64,000 nucleotides of DNA. It comes from Polytrichum commune. Taxonomy: Eukaryota; Streptophyta; Polytrichopsida; Polytrichales; Polytrichaceae. Made by a program: the position numbers and the translations under genes. Each line of letters begins with the position of its first letter. Position 1 is the stretch's first letter. Positions 41,031 through 51,678 of this stretch are shown here, in pieces. Below the pieces are notes generated by a model that was not told the origin of the DNA, did no database searches, and saw nothing but the letters and a program-made list of their open reading frames with translations. The stretch lies in the NCBI GenBank assembly GCA_950295325.1, contig OX485804.1:39804001-39868000 (forward strand), in the 5' to 3' direction.

Positions 41031-42285
41031 CAGTAATTTGCATTAGAGTAGAGGCAACCTATTCGCAAAGGTGATCCAATTGGACATATTAGTGTAGAGC
41101 ATGCCAGAAGCCATTACCCCACTCCGAAATTCATATCTTATAGGCTTAATCTTGCATAATAAGGTACCTGGGTGTGAGGTGTTCGGTTAGTCTATCGTAA
41201 CACTTCATCTTGTGGTATTCAACATTGTGAAACATGTCACACATTCATTGCTTTATTACTTGTGTGCACAACACAAAGATTCACAAATGGTTGTTCTAAA
41301 TTATCAAGCATCCATTTTATCGCAATTTCCAGCGACATCTTCTCTGTAGACACATGGAAAACCGCATATTCCACTTGATTGAGTTGAGACCAAAAAAATG
41401 TTTCAAATTTACATAATTGTGCACAATTTCACACAAATTCAGCTAAAATCAGCAACAATGTAAAGATCGGTACACAGAATTTTAGATTGGCAAACTACCT
41501 TCACAAGAGTGTTTGGTATTTTTGGATGTAATTTAGTAGCTCAATCTCGTGAAACAAGCAGATGTGCAAACTCAAGTGTCCAGTTCTTGATAAGAACTAG
41601 ATTTTGGAGCTCCATATATATATTTAGGCACTATGGAAAGTTACTTAGCTAATGATATCAACATAATCCACCTTCAAACACACCATAAGAAATTAGGTTG
41701 GAAAAATGGCTTTGTGTGGCTTGACACTTCACAATAACCAACTTGAGAGATTCACTTGGTTGAGTTTGTCTTGGAGATGTTTACAAGTCAACAAGTAACA
41801 ACTACGGTAGTTGTTTAGGCTTATGATCGTTGATCTTGAAAATTCAAAGAAAACATTATGAGTTGAATTGCTTAGTAAATTATGCAAAGTTCTCAAATTG
41901 GAGCTCTATATGCCATAAAAATAACCAACATTGAGCAATCCGACGTGAATTTGAGCATGTTGGCCTTACCCTGCTCAAGAATCTTCTTGGTGCATGGTGG
42001 GGTTTACTACTTACCTTGCGGTGGGTGGGCTCTTGGCTTCCTACCCACCTGGCTAGTTTTTTTTCCGTCAAATAGAGAGAAGATTTCATAACGGGAATCA
42101 AATCGCCAACCACTCCAATCGGAAATGGGTACCTCTCCACTATCACCGGGTAGTTTAGGGTCATCTTGGACCATTCTATCTGCCACTTTCTTGTCTAGAA
42201 TGAAGGCCCGGATCGTGAAGACCTATTCTCAATCTGCAGTCACAAAACAAAATCCACAACAAAATTCAAATTGTCCTCACATCTC
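41031..42285. other. Intergenic DNA, no recognised gene
   Basis: AT-rich with no motif found. The frames at 41880-42164 (both strands) show nothing recognisable. Confidence 0.4.
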
Positions 42286-42417
42286 CTTTGTGTTATTCCA
42301 GAATGGCACATGCTACACTAATTCTATAGTATCACGCATCCATGTTAACACTACAAAACTCCGCAATATCACGTGCACTTTGGTTGCCACAGGTGTGATA
42401 TTACGGAGTTTAGAGTG
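42286..42417. repeat. Mariner-type MITE end
   Basis: Matches the right end of the element at 4878-5383 and, inverted, 63869-64000. It ends GATATTACGGAGTTTAGAGTG followed by TA. The other end was not found, so this is a partial copy. Confidence 0.55.
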
Positions 42418-42419
42418 TA

Positions 42420-44903
42420 CCAAGTAAAAGATTTGTTGATACCTATTGTGCGCTCTACTAACATACTTTGTGGTAGTCTTGGGGAGCATGGGCACATGTG
42501 AGGACCTCTTCTACAAGCACTACATGGTTTCCGAAGAATTTTTCTACCTCCATCAATATCCCTTGAAGAAATTCTAAGAGAACACATTGTTGTCATTCTA
42601 TCATTTTGTATGTTCAACATTAAACATTAGGATCTATTGATGCTTAATCTCCAATAAAGGCTGATGTTAGCCTATGCTTGGTGGAATTGTATGTTCACTG
42701 ATCAATAACACTGAGTCTACTAAGTCATGAGGCTCCAGTGAGAAAGCCATAATGAACTCTCTCAACAATGAATTTTTAGCCTCGTTTCTGTGCTAATAAA
42801 CTTGCAGAGGGTAAGTGTTGAAGCACAAACTCAATTCATAGAAGCCCTCCAATATTAAACTCATGGTAGGAGCTATCAACTGACATAACTGTCGTCCAAA
42901 TTTTCTGGTTTTCCATAGTCAATTCAGATTTAAGTGTGAATAGGGTAGGACAATAGCCTGATAATATCAAACTAGAATGCAAATGTTAGGCTATTATCTC
43001 GAGATATCAGAAACTCTTGATATGTAGGGCTATGGTCTTATTTGAGGGAGTGCAATCCCTGGATTCTCGTAGTAAAAGTATATAGCCTGAACCTCACTTG
43101 AGAGAACTACCACTCTCTTCTTTGGCGATTTTGATATGCTATTGTCTTTGATGAATATAATTCTATTCGACCATTGAGCCATCATCTATTATCTTGAGTG
43201 AGGATTGTGTCCAGAGATAATTGGATTTGTTTTGCAATGTCCATGATCTGATTCTTGAGTGATCAAAATCTTTTAAGGTTTCTTTGAATTTGTATTACAT
43301 GGTCAATTGTCTGATGTGAGATCAGTGATTGGTTAAGAAGTGTGAGATCTTCGTCGTTGTCTCTGGTAGAGGATTTCAATGGTCTGATATACTTTATAAT
43401 ACCTAAAAGTGGTCTTATTGGAGTTCTCTAATCTGTATGTGGTGGAATATGTGATTGTCGTATGCCGAGGATTGTGAAGTAAATTTGGAGTGATTCCTGA
43501 TTTAATTAGTTTGAGAAATCTCCTTGCCTATTGACTGGCAAGGTAATCGAACTGTTGGTCATCATCGATCGGAAAGAGAAGTAATAAGTCTAATTGCAGT
43601 GTCAATGTTTATCTCTCTCATAAGTTGTACTGACGTCTGACTGGCCGAAGCAAGTTCAATTCACTAACTACTCTACCGGGAATGTGAGAAGCCATCGTCT
43701 TTTACACCATAATTTACATTGGGTGAATGAAGCAAAAAGTTGATGAGTGAACTTTAATTGGAATCAACCCTACCAGAGTGTTTGTGCTGGTCATGGAAGT
43801 TACCTTTACCTCTTCTCACCAGGAATAACGTGTGTTTGCTTCCTGGAAATTTCATCATCTGTGGTAACAAATGTCTTTCCATTCTATCACCTGAAGAAGT
43901 CAACTTCATGTTGTGTAATCTGTCTTTGTGAAGTAATTGAATCTAATGCATGTCAAAGTGTTTGTACGTAATTCTGGAGTGGCTTCAGTCCATTGACAAG
44001 AGAAGAAGCCAAGTATGTAAGAGAGAGAAAAGGCTATGGACTTGCGGATTGGTTACAGGTCCGAGGCCAGCCGAACAGAGTAGCCACTTGGTGTCTTTTG
44101 GCTGACTGCAGTGGAGCCGAAAGGACAGAAGAACCAGTCCATTGCCTGTGAAGACTTCTGGAGCCGGGAGGGACCCAGTCGAATATCCATAGACCTGACA
44201 TTCGCAGTACGGTAACTTATGTGTTGAATTAATTGACAAGTAAAATAATATTAATCATTTAATTCTTATAAGGATAATTAAGTGATTAATTCTTGAATTC
44301 TATTATGAAACATCTACTTGAGGCTAAGAGTGACATCAAGGAGTGATGTTGCAAGCAACAGGGCAATGAGCTTATTTGTAGCGGTGGCAAGGTATGCATC
44401 GAAAAGACAATTGTCGGACGGCTTCATTAAAGGAATGATTTAATTAAGGAATACTGGAAAACCTTGTAAGGATTACTGACGGACATTTCAATTTACATTA
44501 AAAGGATTAATAAAGGAAAAGGCCATGGGTTTCTCCAGAGGGCCCTCGCCTCTGGAATTAGACAACAAATTGGTACTTCAAATAAATGACAATTGACTAT
44601 GGTTGTGCCTATGCCTGTGCACCGCACTAATGTTTACATTAAACCCACTTCCAGACTATCGTTTGGGGAATTAGAGTGAGGTGAGTGACTGTTGTCATTG
44701 CATGTACTGCTATTGAGAGATACATTAACTTTTATTACACTTTTCTCATCTAAATGTTAATTCCAAATCCGAAATGAAGTGTAATAAACCAATCATTTAC
44801 CTAATCAATCCTATTTGAGACACCTAGATATCATTACAATCACCTTTTAAGTCTTCCCTGAGTGATTCCCTGGGTTTTATTTGTAGCCAGAAAACTAACT
44901 ACA
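42420..44903. other. Intergenic DNA, no recognised gene
   Basis: Mixed AT-rich sequence. The short frames at 43747-43971 and 43985-44239 carry no motif I recognise. Confidence 0.4.
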
Positions 44904-45046
44904 ATAACATTATTTAAATCCATAACAATGTTATGTAAGATTGACAATATTCCATGGAATATTCCCAACATTCAGATTGACTTGGGAGGATATTCGGGAA
45001 TATTGTTAGTTCCATATAACATTGTTATGAATCCGAATAATGTTAT
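44904..45046. repeat. Small MITE, 143 bp, ~48-bp inverted termini
   Basis: ATAACATTATTTAAATCCAT, then AACAATGTTATGT, pairs with the inverted right end (ATAACATTGTTATGAATCCG, then AATAATGTTAT). The core has ATATTCC/GGAATAT. A second copy lies at 63512-63646. Confidence 0.65.
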
Positions 45047-45279
45047 GAATGGTCCCAAAATACCAGAAAGTAAACTCCACCATCCACAATAAAGCTTCAT
45101 TATTGATTGTTGTAAAATCTATTAGAACATTAGCCAATTGTATAGTTGATATACATACTTGATTTCTTGCTTGATGATTTCTTGATGTATATCGGAAGCT
45201 AAATGGAAAATTTGTTGACCAATTACGTGATTAACCGGACCCTTCTTATAGGGGATGTATGTTGTCTTTTACCTAACCT

Positions 45280-45471
45280 AACATGCCCCGGGCTAGATCA
45301 CAACTGCCCATGGATGGGCCCCGCCCCCGGCACGCCTCCTTCATTGCCCGGATGAAGCCCATGTTCCTTGCCTGCTCTACCTAACTTCGAAAAATAAAAC
45401 CGCCCTTGCATTCTTGAAGACCACTTGTTCATATAACCCATATTGAGTGCACCTTGTCTTCAAGGTCCAAA

Positions 45472-45511
<40 letters not shown>

Positions 45512-46343
45512 CCCTTCCATTGAGTAAATAGGCAATTGATTGGGATTTCATTTTCGAGGTGAAATCATCAATAAGGCATGTAAGTACACAAGAGAACCCA
45601 AGGAAAAGGGATCATGACATTTACAAGAGGATGGTAACCTCAAGGTCACAAAAAACAAAGATGGCACGAGGTCTTCAATTGGATGGAAGACTTAGAAGTC
45701 AAAAATATTATAAAACCCTCATTGGAACTAATGTTATAATTTTTGTAACTTACCATTGAAAGGGTTTTTGTCATTCTAAACAAGTTTAAGGAAGCACATC
45801 ATTCCTCATGTTTTAATTAAATCATGATTAATTATAGTATGTGCATTTAATAATTAATTAGGCTTAATTTATTTGGTAAGCATACTTTTTAATTTAATTG
45901 GGCTTAATTAAGATGAATTAGACTTAGTTACATTTCAATCACACTTAATTAGAATGACAAAGACCCTTTCAATGGTAAGTCACAAGAATTATAACCTCAG
46001 CGCTAGTGATGGTTTTGTAATATTTTTGACTTCCAAGTTAATTACATGCTTTATTGACGGTTTCACTTCAAAAAATGAAATCCCAATCAATTGCTTATTT
46101 ACTCAACAAAAGTGAACATATATATATATATTGGATTTTGGACCTTGAAGATGAAGCACACTCAATATTAGTTATATGGACAAGAGGCCTTAAAAAATGT
46201 AAGGGCAATTTTATTTTTTGAAGTTGGGCGGAGCGGATAGGGAGCATGGGCTTCATCCAAGCAGTGAAGGAGGCATGCCCAAGAAGTTGTGCCCCGGGGC
46301 GGGACGGGGGCCATCCCCGGGCAGATGTGATCTAGCCTGGGAC
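45280..46343. repeat. Large foldback element, arms ~500 and ~395 bp
   Basis: The left arm (45280-45779) is the inverted copy of the right arm (45949-46343). Paired blocks include CGGGCTAGATCACAACTGCC / inverted GGGCAGATGTGATCTAGCC, GCACGCCTCCTTCATTGCCC / inverted equivalents near 46262, CAATTGATTGGGATTTCATT near 45534 and its inverse near 46075, and TACCATTGAAAGGG / CCCTTTCAATGGTA. An (AT)n run of about 30 bases (45477-45508) lies in the left arm and is shorter in the right. The loop of ~170 bases is AT-rich. Transcribed, it would form a long double-stranded hairpin. The plus frame 45559-45759 lies in the arm. Confidence 0.75.
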
Positions 46344-46457
46344 ACCTAACATGACTCTATGATAGTGATGACTTATCAGCTAGGGCAAACCAACTTGTAC
46401 ACTAGTTCCTTGGAGGCAAGGGTTTAGGCATCCAACAAGGAACGAGTGAACGAGTTA

Positions 46458-46957
46458 GGGCCACTTCACACACGAGCCAAGAGCTATGACCATGAAATTG
46501 TGAGAGCCAAGAAGAAAGTGTCCAAAGGCCGTCCCAACACACCTCCAAAATCATGTAGTGTGGTTACCGATCCTCAAGTGTAGTGTGAAGTCATATGTGA
46601 CCAGGCCCTCAACCAAATGCTATTTCAATGAGTTTCTATTCATGCGGGTCCTCACACATGATAAAATAGAAGTAAACCAATGGTTGTGAGTGTTGGGAGT
46701 GCCACGGTCTCCTGGTTTTGTGTTAGGCCTACCTCCAAGAGATGATTTTTGAAAATAGTCCAAATGACCATGAAACATGATCCAATCGATGCCATGTAGG
46801 AATCCATGTAGACTTGACACCCATCTTGCATTCACATACTCCGTTGGTCCCTCAAGCATAGTGTGAAGTGAACTTGGACCGGCTCCGCCTTTTCCACCAA
46901 TGAGAGTGCTTGAAGTGGAATGGTCACGGGTTCTCAGTCTCATGTGTGAAGCGGCCC
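46458..46957. repeat. Tourist-like MITE with TTA target duplication
   Basis: Ends GGGCCACTTCACACACGAGC and the inverted CATGTGTGAAGCGGCCC, flanked by TTA (46455-46457, 46958-46960). 500 bp, no transposase. The minus-strand frame 46620-46970 lies inside it and is spurious. Confidence 0.8.
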
Positions 46958-47254
46958 TTAGTTCGCCCAAATCTGGCTTATCGTATCAAGTCATGTGCAT
47001 AATCAACACAAGATTAATCATCTCTCTCTCACACACACATTCTAATTTCCATTTCACTTTGCTGCTCAGAGATCTTAGTGAGGTTTGATTGCAAGTGCCC
47101 GAATTCGAGGACCGATCTTTGGAAATCGCTAGTGCCTAAATTCAGTGTCTTTCACCACAAATTCATCTTTGACCAAAACTACAAGTTGATCAGCACCAAG
47201 TGCATGCAACCCTCTTCGTTTACCCTTCAGTGCCTCGACTCGGGCATTAACTTA

Positions 47255-47837
47255 GGGCCACTTCACACACAAGGCTGAAGGCCCTTGACCATGGCAATGT
47301 AAGAGCTCTCATTGGTCGAAAAGACGGAGACCGTCCAAGTTCACTTCACACTAGGAGGTGAAGGCTTAAAGGTTCAAAGAAAAGTTCGTGGATGAAAAGT
47401 CTACATGGAGTCCTACATGGCTGGTTGTGGATAAGGGTGCATGGTCTACCGGAATTTGCGTTAGACCCACCTCCAAGAGGTGGGCTTGACGCAAATTCTG
47501 GGAGACCGTGACTTTTTTAATATTTTATCCAACAGGACATATTTCAGGACAGACTGCATGGCAGATTAGATTCCAGGACAGACAAACACCACCAAGTAAT
47601 TATCTTAAATTAATAAACTTGGAGACATATTATATTAAACCAAATCCTCCCCTCTCTTTCCGCCAACAAAATATGCAATGGTCCCGCAACATGGTTCATT
47701 CTCACTTCACAGTATGCTTGAGGGCCCAAGACTACATAAAATGGCTTTCCCAACACCCATGGTACGGCCTTTGGATGAGAGTCAAGGGTCCTCACCATTA
47801 CAAGGTCACGGCTCTTGTCTCATGTGTGAAGTGGCCC
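47255..47837. repeat. Tourist-like MITE with TTA target duplication
   Basis: Ends GGGCCACTTCACACACAAGG and the inverted CATGTGTGAAGTGGCCC, flanked by TTA (47252-47254, 47838-47840). 583 bp. The interior has a palindromic CCACCTCCAAGAGG / TGGGCTTGACGC segment. It lies only ~300 bp from the copy at 46458. Confidence 0.8.
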
Positions 47838-48258
47838 TTAGTCTTTGGCTAAACACCCTTACTAAAGACCAAAAACAGAAGGACCTCAATGCCGAGCAAA
47901 TGACTGTTGGCTGTCCACGGGAAGAGGAAAAAAACGCTCTCAGACACACGAGCTGGGTTTTGGGTACATTGTATTTAAATACTAAACCATGGATCTGGAG
48001 GTGAGGTTGGCTGCATGAGCATGTGTTAAAAAACGGCAGGGTGCAAGCACCGAATAATTTTGGAAAGGGGGTGTCTTTGGCAGTTTTTCATGTACATAGC
48101 TCATGAGGAGCTAGAGATTTTTTTAGAAAGGCTGAGAACGGGTCTTTCAAGTGTTCAAGGGTTAAGATCTATGTTACGTTCATCTTTTGCACAAAAGTAA
48201 TACAAGCATAAATGTATAGGAGACATTAGTATTGCGAATTTTCAAACTTTGTACTGTA

Positions 48259-49249
48259 CAGTCCTACCTCTTTAATATGACACGTTTGGGAAACGAGAAA
48301 AAGGTCGTATTATCGAGGTGTCACATATTCAATAATATGACAAATTGGACCTGGTTGTCACAATAACGAGGTACTTCATAAAAACACACTTGAGATATTT
48401 TCCATATGTAAAAATGAGTATTCTTTCAAAAGTATTACAAATATGCAAATTCTCCTCACTAAACCTATGTGGACTTGAAGAAGGAATCAATAGTCCGCTG
48501 ATGTTGCCACTTCAAGTTAGCAACATATATCTTATTGAGCTTCTCTATTATGCCCTGCAATTTCATCAGATTTGCGGGAGTGAAGTCTAATGAATTGTCC
48601 ATAAAAAATGTAGCTAATAGCTGAGCATGTTGTTGAGCATCCGTCAGTTTCACAATAGGTGGAGGTCTCTCATCAACATCTAAAGGGTTTACGGTCTCAG
48701 CAGTAAGGTCCAAACTAACTGGCTCTATTCTCTGTCCTAAGGCCATATCAACCAGCTCTGACATGCAATATTCAGCCTCAATGATGTCTTCACCTTCCAT
48801 TACCACATACTCTTCAAATGGCATCTCATCTGATCCAAGCTGCAGTTTTGATATAAGAAGGGCCAGGTCTTCGGACTCCTTGATCAATCTCGATTTTTCT
48901 CTTTGGTCCTCATGAGTAGGGTTTTAGAAAGAGAACCTAGTTCCCATGGTTCTCATGTTTATTTCATCATTTTACATTTAAACTTCCTTAATCCAAACTT
49001 CATATGTATAAGATTTATGAATTTAAAATAAATTATGTATTTATGTATATATAAGTGTGTGGGACACACCATATAAATGCATTTATTACCTCTATAATAT
49101 GACATTTGGGGGGTCTAGGAGTGTCGTATTAACATTGTCATAGTCGTAGTATAGAGGTAGATTTGAACTAGGAAGTTTGGTTTACGAAATTTGTGTCATA
49201 ATATTGAGGTTGTCGTATTATCGAGTGTCGTATTAAAGAGGTAGGACTG
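48259..49249 (-). mobile_element. pogo/Tigger-like DNA transposon, second family
   Basis: Termini CAGTCCTACCTCTTTAATAT and the inverted ATTAAAGAGGTAGGACTG are flanked by TA (48257-48258, 49250-49251). Subterminal GTCGTATTATCGAG-like blocks occur at both ends. 991 bp, with only the C-terminal end of a transposase on the minus strand. Confidence 0.85.
48465..48887 (-). pseudogene. Transposase C-terminal tail (Tigger type, second family)
   Basis: 140 residues. The acidic tail (YVVMEGEDIIEAEYCMSEL), PPIVKLTDAQQHAQLLATFF and the terminal RTIDSFFKST parallel the tail of the transposase fragment at 35686-36264 (INMEGEDDFEVEF, VVKLSDAQKYAKD, DIRSFF). It lacks the DNA-binding and DDE domains. The frame upstream of 48887 is open without its first Met, so the reading probably began in a deleted part. 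Confidence 0.7.
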
Positions 49250-49509
49250 TACAATAGAAATGTTGCACAACTTAACAACAATATTGTAATTGCCTATGAG
49301 CTCAAATCACCTGACCATAAGAGAGAGATAAAAGATGCCGTTTTTACCATCCCGAGTTTCCTTTTGAGCCAAACACACCACTTTTACTTTCTAGTTCAAG
49401 TTATAGGAAAAAAAATATTCATAGTATTTTATTTGGTTTTATTATGAGTCTTCTATCTTTGGTTTTTCTAGAACTATATTGTATCTTCTAGCTCAATCAT
49501 AATCATCTA
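49250..49509. other. Spacer between Tigger element and stem-loop array
   Basis: AT-rich with no feature recognised. Confidence 0.4.
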
Positions 49510-49850
49510 GTTGGAACTATCTAATTCGAACTTGATTGATTGATTCTTTCTTTTAATTGGAAACGTCTAACTCCAATGAATAACATCCACCGAATATTCT
49601 TCTAGTTGGAGTTGTCTAACTCCAACGCAAAGAATCTTCCAAAGGGAGGTGTCCAACTCCCCGTTGAAGCTCTCTAACTCCAATGCAAAGATCTTGCATC
49701 AGGAGTTGTCTAACTCCTATGCACAATTTCTTCAAGGGTTGTCTAACCCTTGTGCATCATTATTTCTTTGGTTGTCTAGCCCACATGCACAATTGATTCT
49801 TGAGCTACTTGACCCACTTCTTCCTTTGGAGTTGTCTCACTCCATACACC
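49510..49850. repeat. Array of short stem-loops with a common GTCT loop
   Basis: Units of about 45-50 bp each centre on a stem with loop GTCT. GTTGGAGTT/AACTCCAAC (49605-49626) is perfect over 9 bp. AGGAGTT/AACTCCT (49701-49718) and CAAGGGTT/AACCCTTG (49733-49752) are also perfect. Weaker members are near 49510, 49556, 49644, 49770 and 49828. Stems differ but both arms change together (GGAGTT/AACTCC to GGGTT/AACCC). The plus-strand frame 49649-49867 reads repeating LSNSxA-type peptides, so a decayed coding repeat is an alternative. Confidence 0.6.
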
Positions 49851-49867
49851 ATCTACTCACATGCTAA

Positions 49868-51481
49868 GTACAACAAAGTATAATTAGTCATCATTCTTTG
49901 CATATCAATCAATAAATCTTTTACTCGAGGTATATCATTGTCTAGGAAGCCAAAAGGCATGTGGGACTACAAGTACATCAAGATGGTGTCAAAAAAAAAA
50001 TTGACTAGAGTATCGGAGTGCAATGGTCTCAATAAGATATTGAGCCATGCACATTACAAAACAAAAATATTTGGAAGAATAAATTAGAAGAAGAGGATGG
50101 AACCCCTAATATTACATACCTTGAGTAGCAATGTGGTCCAATAATCGCTTTAAGTGTGTGATTCCATAAATAACACAAATTGACCATGCAACAAAAGACG
50201 TTCACAACAAGAGTTAAACTCCACATCTAAGACTACTTTTTCTCAAAATTCTATCATAAGGTTTGCCAATTGAAGTGCATGTACACACTTTCATTATGTC
50301 CAAAATTCAAGCATTAATTTATACACTTACAATAAGGTTTTAAGTGCCTTGTAAGAGTGACTTCCATCACCTTCAATGGAAGTTAACCACCTCCTTGCCA
50401 CCATTCACAATGACTCCATTTTCCATTACACACGTGCATGTGAAATATTGTCATGCACCATCCTTACTTTATCCACTCAACATGTCATTGTCAATGGTTG
50501 TTTGTTTGGAACTTTGAAATGACAATTCCATCAACCCTTAATGTTGAAGGTGATGGAAGTTTACAATTACACTCAATGCATTTCAATCAATGTTGGTTGT
50601 GGAATTATCATGGACAAGTATTGAGATTAAAATGGAATTTGTCTCTAGGATCTTGAAACATGGGAGGTGCACTATAAATAAGGGGAAATGGGCATTAACA
50701 ACCCTTGAGGATTTTTAGATTATAACAATGGAAGGAAGTGATGCACAAAGAAATGCCATGTTTTATCCCTCAAAAAAACCTTTGACCAATGGAATTCACC
50801 TAGAAAATGAGCGTAATACTTGTACAATCCACTAGACAGGAACAACTCAATAGTTGAGCATCTTCACAAATTCTTAGGTCAAAATGTGCAAATCAAAATA
50901 GGCTAGTCACCTTGCATTTAGAGTATGTAATATATCCCTTACTTCTAACCACATATATGAATAGAATTTTCTAAAAATTTGAAAGTGTTCAAATTTTAAA
51001 TTGAATTGTCAATGTGAACACAAAGGACATTTTTACATGAACATAAGGAAAAAAAAACTACCAAAAAATACATATTTGATGTTCATGCATAGTTTACATT
51101 AAAGTGGCAAATTATGAATGGAGTCAACACCTCACATGAGCTCCCAACACACAAAAAACCTGATCACATCCCACTTTAACATAATTTGACATAGTCTAAT
51201 CATCTACAAATTGCACGGCTCATGTGTCTATGGGTAGATATCAATGTTGGCTTAATGTTTACTGTTATTTTGATTTTGGATGAGTTAGTTAGGTGGGGGA
51301 AAATGTAGGGAAACAACCATTCATCAACCATAAACATGTTGCTTGGAAAGTTAGGGGTTAATGCCCATGCTTCCTCACCATTTACCTTTTTTTAAATATA
51401 CCCTTAGCACCCGTGTGCAAGAATTTTCAACCCAAAAAGTGCCTTTAACATTCTTACTTACATGGCTGACCATCTACATTT
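49868..51481. other. Intergenic DNA with a small inverted repeat
   Basis: 50361-50562 has ends TGACTTCCATCACCTTCAA and TTGAAGGTGATGGAAGTTTA in inverted orientation, possibly a ~200-bp MITE. No gene recognised elsewhere. Confidence 0.4.
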
Positions 51482-51678
51482 TTTGTCTTATCAGTGTGGG
51501 TTACCATTTGGAGTTCACATTGCTACAACATCTTACAAAGAGTGTTATTTTTTACCCAAATTACATATATAGTTACTATGCACATAATAGCTTACTTGGT
51601 TTAAAAAGCTCAATGTCGGCAAAATGTTATAGCAATACATAACTCCAAGTGGAAACCCCACACTAATCATACAATTTG
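51482..51678. repeat. ~200-bp MITE, second copy
   Basis: Same family as 28683-28880. TTATCAGTGTGGGTTACCAT, then TTGGAGTTCAC, is the inverted match of ATAACTCCAAGTGG, then AACCCCACACTAATCATA. Confidence 0.65.

Noticed and set aside
45477-45508. AT dinucleotide run considered as an origin or promoter feature
   Set aside because: A simple microsatellite within a foldback arm; nothing links it to initiation.
46620-46970. Minus-strand frame of 116 codons
   Set aside because: Lies inside a Tourist-like MITE with defined ends and has no transposase motif.
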